Shown piece after piece: positions 59,868 through 64,000 of a stretch of DNA of 64,000 nt. Position numbers and translations under genes: made by a program. Every line of letters begins with the position of its first letter. Positions within the stretch are counted from its first letter, which is position 1. The DNA is taken from the NCBI GenBank assembly GCA_041485285.1, contig JBGPJF010000006.1, forward strand, positions 1-64,000, in the 5' to 3' direction. The notes beneath the pieces were generated by a model. The model searched no databases. It had not been told where the DNA came from and worked only from the letters and a program-made list of their open reading frames with translations. Source of the DNA: DATEUP01 sp041485285 (GTDB taxonomy: Archaea; Thermoplasmatota; DTKX01; DATEUP01).

Positions 59868-62494
59868 TAGGTCTGCTCCGCACGCCGGCTCAGGAACCAG
59901 ATGACACCGACGAGCACCGCGGCCGCGCCGGCGCCGCCGACCAGGTACGGGATGAGTTGCGGGGGGAATCCCCCGCTGCCCTTCCAAGGCTCCTTGGCGT
60001 GGAGGCTGAACTCCACCGGCCCCTTCGTGTCCGTGAGCACCGGCAGGTCCCTGTTGTCGATGACGTAGTAGACCGTTCCGGGCTTGATCGCCTCGAACGG
60101 GCAAGAGATCGCGCCGCGCAGGCCCTGCTTGAAGCAGTCCGTGCTCTCGAGCGAGTTCGGCGGCAACGTCGTCCCCGGCTTGTCCTTGTAGAGGAGGAAG
60201 TTCTGCACATTGAACATCAGGAAGTCCGCGACATCCCCCTCGAGCGTCGGCTTGATCTCGAGGTCGACGAAGACTTCGTCGCCGACCTTCAGCTCGACCG
60301 AGTAGGCGACCCAGCAGCCCTTCTTCACCGCGGTGAGGTTGCCCGGCGATACCGACTGCGTCGCGTCGAACACGCCGGCGTCCACCCCCGGGGGCGAGGC
60401 GGTCGTCTGCCTCAGGAACGGCGACATGTCGAAGATCTGGTTGCAGTAACCGGGGTTGTCCTTCACCACGATGCTCACCGACTCCTCGTCGGTCTTCCCG
60501 CGGTTGTCGGTCACGCATAAGGTGGCCACGTACTGCCCCGGCGTGACATACTGGTAGGTCGGGTCGCGGCGGAAGTCGTCCTGGCAGGCCACGCCGTCCG
60601 ACGAGTCCCAGTCCCAGCCGTACCGCAGTTCGAATTCGTCCGTCGACTGGTTGGCCGAGCACTTCAGCGTGTCGCCGAGCCACACCGTCGTGGCCCCGCA
60701 CCAGATGCGCGCGATCGGCGGTTCATTGACGAGGTCCACATACGCGGTCGTCGTGCAACTGTGCGTCCAGAGCCCGTCGGATACGATCAGCTGGACCACG
60801 TACCCCTCCGGCTTGGGGATCGAGTACACGTGCGTCGCGACCGGGTTCGGCGAGTAGTCAATCTCGAACCCGTCGCCGAACTTCCACCGGAACAGCATCG
60901 CGTCGTTGTCCGGGTCGCGCGAGAGCGAGCCGTCGAAGGTCACGTTGCGCGAGGTCTCCGTGTGGACCGCCGGCGGGCAGACCGCGAGGGGCTGCTCGTC
61001 CACTTTGACGGTCCGGGTGGCGGTTGTCTGCGAGATCCCGTCGGACACCGTCAGACGGACGAGGTAGATGCCGCCAACATCGTAGCGGTGGCTCGTCACG
61101 GGGCTCGATGAGGTGCAGGGGTTAGACTCCGTGCAGAATTGGTCGCCGAAGTCCCAGAACCAGGTGGCAATCGGGAATCCGTCGGGGTCATTCGTGCCAA
61201 CCGCCGTGAACTGGACGACCTCGCCCTTGATGACCTTGGCTTTGGCGTCCCAGACGATCACGGGCGCCCGATTGTTGGAGATGTTCATGGTGAGGATCGA
61301 TACGGTGGTGTCGTTGCCGTCGAACGCCTGCAGGGCCACATCGTACTTCCCGGCCACGATGAAGGTGTGCGTCACGTTGACCTCCGGGGAGGAGCCGCCG
61401 TCGCCGAAGTTCCATAGAATAAAGACGAACAGGGCCCCGTTATCGACATCGTCGTAGATGGCAGAGAAATTGTAGGGCACGCCCGCAAATCCGCTGAAAT
61501 TCCCCACAAAGACGTCGATGCCCTGGATCAGCGTCGCCGACGCCGTGGGCGGGACGTTCTTGTAAACGACTCGGATCTGCCGGATGATCTCGGAGGTAAA
61601 CCCGAGCGTGTTCGTCACGTTGAGGCTGACATTGTAGTACCCGAAGTCTCGGTACGTGTGCGTGACGTTGCTGTCGCACCCGCCGTACTTGGGCGTCGAG
61701 TTGTCGCCGAAGGTCCACTTGCAGCTAAGCTGCGTGAGGTTCTCAGCGGGGTCGACCGTGCCGTAGGCCGAGAACGTGACGGGCAGCGAGGTCCAGTACG
61801 TCTCGGAGTTGTCGGGCTTGGCCATGTTGGCCGTCGGCGAGGGGTTGAGCCACGGCAGCGTGATCGACGACTCGTAGATGTAGCCGGCGTAGAGGCGAGA
61901 GATTGCCCGCGGGTTCTCGGCGACGACGTCCGTGCGCCAGACCTTGAGGAACACGCGCGCGTCGACCATGCTGGCCGTGGAGCCCGCCACGGAGGTGGCG
62001 GCGAGGTTGACGTGCTCGGGTTCGAGGGTGCACTGCGTGGTGTAGCTCGGGAAACTGATGAAGGTGTCATTGACGCCGTCGTGGTCGAGGTCGACGTCGA
62101 CTTCGAAGTTGAACACCTTGCCCGTCTCGTTGGCGGAGTTGAGGGTGACGTTGAGGGTGACGGGGAGGTTGGAGTCGTAGGTGGACGAGAGGATCTTCCA
62201 GGAGAGGCCGGGGCCGGGGTAGCGGAACACGGTGGCGAAGTCGACGCCGCCCTGGTTGACGCCGGCCCAGCCGCCGGGGATGACGGTGCTAAGCTGGGAG
62301 AAGTCGAGGTAGTAGGGGTCGCGGATGGCGTTGGTGGGGAAGAGGGCGCCGGAGTTGAGGCGGAGGGTGACGGGGGGGGCGGGGCTTGGCGGGGGCGGCA
62401 GCGGCCCGGGGCAAACAGCCAGGGGGACGGGCGCGGCGGCGGCCGCACCGGTGAAGAGGGGCGCGAAGGTTGAGAAGAGCATGATGCCGGCCAT
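59864..62494 (-). CDS. PKD-repeat surface protein, C-terminally anchored
   Basis: 876 residues. A signal peptide (GIMLFSTFAPLFTGAAAAA) and a Pro-rich stretch precede an N-terminal jelly-roll-like domain. Five PKD domains are recognisable by W-x-FGD-type turns: WTFGDNST, WNFGDGGSS, WDFGDQF, WKFGDGFE and WDWDSSD. Cysteine-rich segments in the last PKD and after it (CQDDF, CVTD, CWVAYSV) may form disulfides. One C-terminal helix (YLVGGAGAAAVLVGVIWFL) is followed by RRAEQTY. The protein should be displayed outside and anchored by the last helix. ATG at 62494 is the first usable start after an in-frame stop. A TATA-like TATAAATAA lies about 100 bases upstream. Confidence 0.82.
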   Translation of the reverse strand: MAGIMLFSTFAPLFTGAAAAAPVPLAVCPGPLPPPPSPAPPVTLRLNSGALFPTNAIRDPYYLDFSQLSTVIPGGWAGVNQGGVDFATVFRYPGPGLSWKILSSTYDSNLPVTLNVTLNSANETGKVFNFEVDVDLDHDGVNDTFISFPSYTTQCTLEPEHVNLAATSVAGSTASMVDARVFLKVWRTDVVAENPRAISRLYAGYIYESSITLPWLNPSPTANMAKPDNSETYWTSLPVTFSAYGTVDPAENLTQLSCKWTFGDNSTPKYGGCDSNVTHTYRDFGYYNVSLNVTNTLGFTSEIIRQIRVVYKNVPPTASATLIQGIDVFVGNFSGFAGVPYNFSAIYDDVDNGALFVFILWNFGDGGSSPEVNVTHTFIVAGKYDVALQAFDGNDTTVSILTMNISNNRAPVIVWDAKAKVIKGEVVQFTAVGTNDPDGFPIATWFWDFGDQFCTESNPCTSSSPVTSHRYDVGGIYLVRLTVSDGISQTTATRTVKVDEQPLAVCPPAVHTETSRNVTFDGSLSRDPDNDAMLFRWKFGDGFEIDYSPNPVATHVYSIPKPEGYVVQLIVSDGLWTHSCTTTAYVDLVNEPPIARIWCGATTVWLGDTLKCSANQSTDEFELRYGWDWDSSDGVACQDDFRRDPTYQYVTPGQYVATLCVTDNRGKTDEESVSIVVKDNPGYCNQIFDMSPFLRQTTASPPGVDAGVFDATQSVSPGNLTAVKKGCWVAYSVELKVGDEVFVDLEIKPTLEGDVADFLMFNVQNFLLYKDKPGTTLPPNSLESTDCFKQGLRGAISCPFEAIKPGTVYYVIDNRDLPVLTDTKGPVEFSLHAKEPWKGSGGFPPQLIPYLVGGAGAAAVLVGVIWFLSRRAEQTY

Positions 62495-62594
62495 CAGCAG
62501 ACTTGTTCGAGCGCGCAGAGGAGACCACCCGGATCAGAACAGCTATACTGGATGAACGGCGCGAGGGCCGGACTTGGGCAAAATGAAAGGTGCC

Positions 62595-62603
62595 TTATTT
62601 ATA
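62595..62603 (-). promoter_or_regulatory. TATA-like box upstream of PKD surface protein
   Basis: TATAAATAA on the minus strand, in an otherwise GC-rich gap. It predicts transcription start about 75 bases before the PKD-protein ATG. The 346-base gap 62495-62839 contains this and the rpoK box and no gene that I can support. Confidence 0.45.
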
Positions 62604-62784
62604 CGTATGCGGCGGCGATCACCGCTCTGGCAACGGCAAAAATCTGGGGACGTCCTGTCGGAATATTCTGATGATTGAATAAAAGTCGGAAGGCCCGGGC
62701 AATCGGGGCGGGGGACCAAACGACGGCGGACGCACGCACGGGGAAAACGTAGCGGCCAGCGTCCCTCGTGGGGGTCGGCAAGGC

Positions 62785-62791
62785 TTAAATG
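62785..62791 (+). promoter_or_regulatory. TATA-like box upstream of rpoK
   Basis: TTAAATG about 50 bases before the rpoK ATG. With a start site some 26 bases downstream it leaves a short leader containing GAGG seven bases before ATG. Confidence 0.45.
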
Positions 62792-62839
62792 GGGGTGCCA
62801 TGATCGCCGCCTCCCGCGCCCCCCAAAAGAGGCCACCCA

Positions 62840-63043
62840 ATGTCCATGAAACTCTCCCGATTCGAGAAGGCGAGGATTATTGGAGCCAGGGCGCTCCAGG
62901 TGTCGATGGGGGCTCCCATCATGGTAGTAATCCCGGCGGACCTCTATGACCCGATCCGGATTTCGGAGATGGAGTACGCGGACGACGCGATCCCGATCAC
63001 GGTGAAGCGCGCGCAGGAAATTGACTTCAAGTGGGACCAGTAG
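62840..63043 (+). CDS. rpoK: DNA-directed RNA polymerase subunit K
   Basis: 67 residues, the archaeal equivalent of bacterial omega and eukaryotic Rpb6 core. It starts MSMKLSRFEKARIIGARALQ, the standard family signature, and has GAPIMVVIP and an Asp/Glu-rich end. It stabilises RNA polymerase assembly. ATG at 62840 follows GAGG; a second ATG two codons on is possible. rps2 starts 12 nt after its stop, so they form an operon, as commonly seen in archaea. Confidence 0.95.
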   Translation: MSMKLSRFEKARIIGARALQVSMGAPIMVVIPADLYDPIRISEMEYADDAIPITVKRAQEIDFKWDQ

Positions 63044-63055
63044 GGGGCATGTAGC

Positions 63056-63682
63056 ATGTCGGAGACCGAACTCCAGACGCTGAACTCCGAGGGGCTCCTG
63101 ATCCCGGAGGACACTTACCTGACGGCGGGCGTCCAGATCGGGACGCAGCAGAAGTCGAAGGACATGGCGAGTTTCATTTTCAAGGTGCGTTCGGACGGGC
63201 TGTACATCCTGAATGTGAAGAAGACGGACGAGCGGATACGGGGCGCGGCGAAGTTCATTGCGCGTTTCGACCCCCAGCAGGTGCTGGTGACGAGCGCGCG
63301 CCAGTACGGGCAGAAGCCGACGCGGCTGTTTGCCAAGCACACGGGGACGAAGTCGGTGGCGGGGCGCTTTGTGCCGGGGATGCTTACGAACCCGCAGCTC
63401 CAGCACTTCACGGAGCCCGATGTGCTCGTCGTGACCGACCCGACGGCCGACCTGCAGGCCTTGCGGGAGGCCGTGAACATCGGGATCCCGGTCATCGGAC
63501 TTTGCGACGCGAACAACGAGCACAAGTACGTCGACTATGTGATCCCGTGCAACAACAAGGGGCGCCGGGCGCTTGCGGTCGTCTACTGGCTGCTTGCGCG
63601 CGAAGTGGTGAAGGCGCGGGGCACGATCAAGGAAGACAGCGAGTTCACGCCGACGGTGGACGACTTCGAAGCGACCTTGTAA
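63056..63682 (+). CDS. rps2: Small ribosomal subunit protein uS2
   Basis: 208 residues, normal for archaeal uS2. Motifs include LIPEDTYLTAGVQIGTQ, FIARFDPQQVLVTSARQYGQKP, RFVPGMLTNPQ, LVVTDPTADLQALREA and PVIGLCDANNE. It is part of the 30S head/body junction. It follows rpoK by 12 nt and precedes the MEMO-family gene by about 60 nt, a conserved archaeal order. ATG at 63056. Confidence 0.97.
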   Translation: MSETELQTLNSEGLLIPEDTYLTAGVQIGTQQKSKDMASFIFKVRSDGLYILNVKKTDERIRGAAKFIARFDPQQVLVTSARQYGQKPTRLFAKHTGTKSVAGRFVPGMLTNPQLQHFTEPDVLVVTDPTADLQALREAVNIGIPVIGLCDANNEHKYVDYVIPCNNKGRRALAVVYWLLAREVVKARGTIKEDSEFTPTVDDFEATL

Positions 63683-63743
63683 GCGGGCCGCTGGCCCCTT
63701 TTTGCGGCAATTCTCTTAGGCGAGCGTGAGCCTACCTTGGCCT

Positions 63744-64000
63744 ATGCCGCGCCCCCCTGCCGTTGCCGGGCAATTCTACGACGCGACGGCGCGGGGCCTG
63801 AAAGCGCAGATCGAGGCCTCGTACCGGCACAAGGTGGGGCCCGGCGCGCTGCCCGCGGAGCCGAAGCCGTGGCCCGCGGGCAGGCCGTGGGCGTACATCG
63901 TGCCGCACGCGGGGTACGTGTTCTCGGGCCCGGTGGCCGCCCATGCGTTCCTCGACATCGCGCGACGAGGCGTGCCCGACACGGTGATCATCGTCGGGCC
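63744..64000 (+). CDS. MEMO/AmmeMemoRadiSam system protein B, partial (runs off right edge)
   Basis: The first 85 codons of a MEMO-family protein (usual length about 270-290). The N-terminus PPAVAGQFYDA and the conserved histidine loop YIVPHAGYVFSGPVAAHAF are diagnostic. The family is related to class III extradiol dioxygenases and commonly follows rps2 in archaea; its reaction is not settled. ATG at 63744. The rest lies outside the window. Confidence 0.88.
   Translation, partial: MPRPPAVAGQFYDATARGLKAQIEASYRHKVGPGALPAEPKPWPAGRPWAYIVPHAGYVFSGPVAAHAFLDIARRGVPDTVIIVG

Overview
The window reads as chromosomal DNA of a GC-rich archaeon. The direct evidence is an archaeal RpoK - ribosomal protein S2 - MEMO-family run at the right edge, a tRNA-Val gene with no encoded CCA, TATA-like boxes 25-27 bases before several start codons (leaderless genes), a pyruvoyl-type arginine decarboxylase, a tungstate-type ABC transporter and many membrane-anchored exoproteins with repeat ectodomains. 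A Thermoplasmatota-like euryarchaeote is my inference; no rRNA or other decisive marker is present.

Layout. 1-2.8 kb: 2-oxoacid:ferredoxin oxidoreductase (korAB, minus strand). 2.9-11.3 kb: CcdA-like thiol transporter, two paralogous B12-dependent mutase large subunits on either side of small membrane and blue-copper proteins, the corrinoid adenosyltransferase that makes their cofactor, and a divergent CorA-like channel. 11.3-17.6 kb: a V4R-PAS-GAF sensor, a tupABC-type transporter and a PIN/AbrB toxin-antitoxin pair with a palindromic operator. 18.0-24.8 kb: a GNAT, then a compact set pointing at D-glutamate or glutamyl-peptide chemistry (MurL-like PP-loop protein, DUF1611/DgcN-like protein, a fold-type-II PLP enzyme and an enolase-superfamily epimerase). 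25-50.7 kb: an accessory surface/signalling island with a duplicated 0.5-kb segment, two seven-bladed SBBP-propeller membrane proteins (one ending in a zinc ribbon, one in tandem winged helices), a Rab/Ras-like small GTPase, a four-helix membrane protein with calcium-loop-like motifs, and a 3717-residue receptor-like protein (16 propeller repeats, 18 FN3 domains, about seven membrane helices, and a cytosolic tail that includes a module shared with the winged-helix protein). 50.7-62.5 kb: M14-like peptidase, a citrate-synthase-like DRE-TIM enzyme next to isocitrate dehydrogenase, stomatin-like protein, VOC proteins, arginine decarboxylase, tRNA-Val, a NosD-like beta-helix protein, methylmalonyl-CoA epimerase and a PKD surface protein. 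62.8 kb to the end: rpoK, rps2 and a truncated MEMO-family gene.

How the genes fit together. Citrate synthase-like enzyme, isocitrate dehydrogenase and KorAB would carry acetyl-CoA plus oxaloacetate through 2-oxoglutarate to succinyl-CoA with ferredoxin reduction. Methylmalonyl-CoA mutase, its epimerase and the adenosyltransferase join propionyl-CoA-type carbon to succinyl-CoA. The second mutase carries isobutyryl-CoA-mutase-like specificity residues and may handle a branched C4 acyl-CoA. The most novel-looking content is the 25-50.7 kb island, where giant ectodomains are wired to cytosolic modules beside a small GTPase, and the 18.6-24.8 kb D-glutamate-like cluster.
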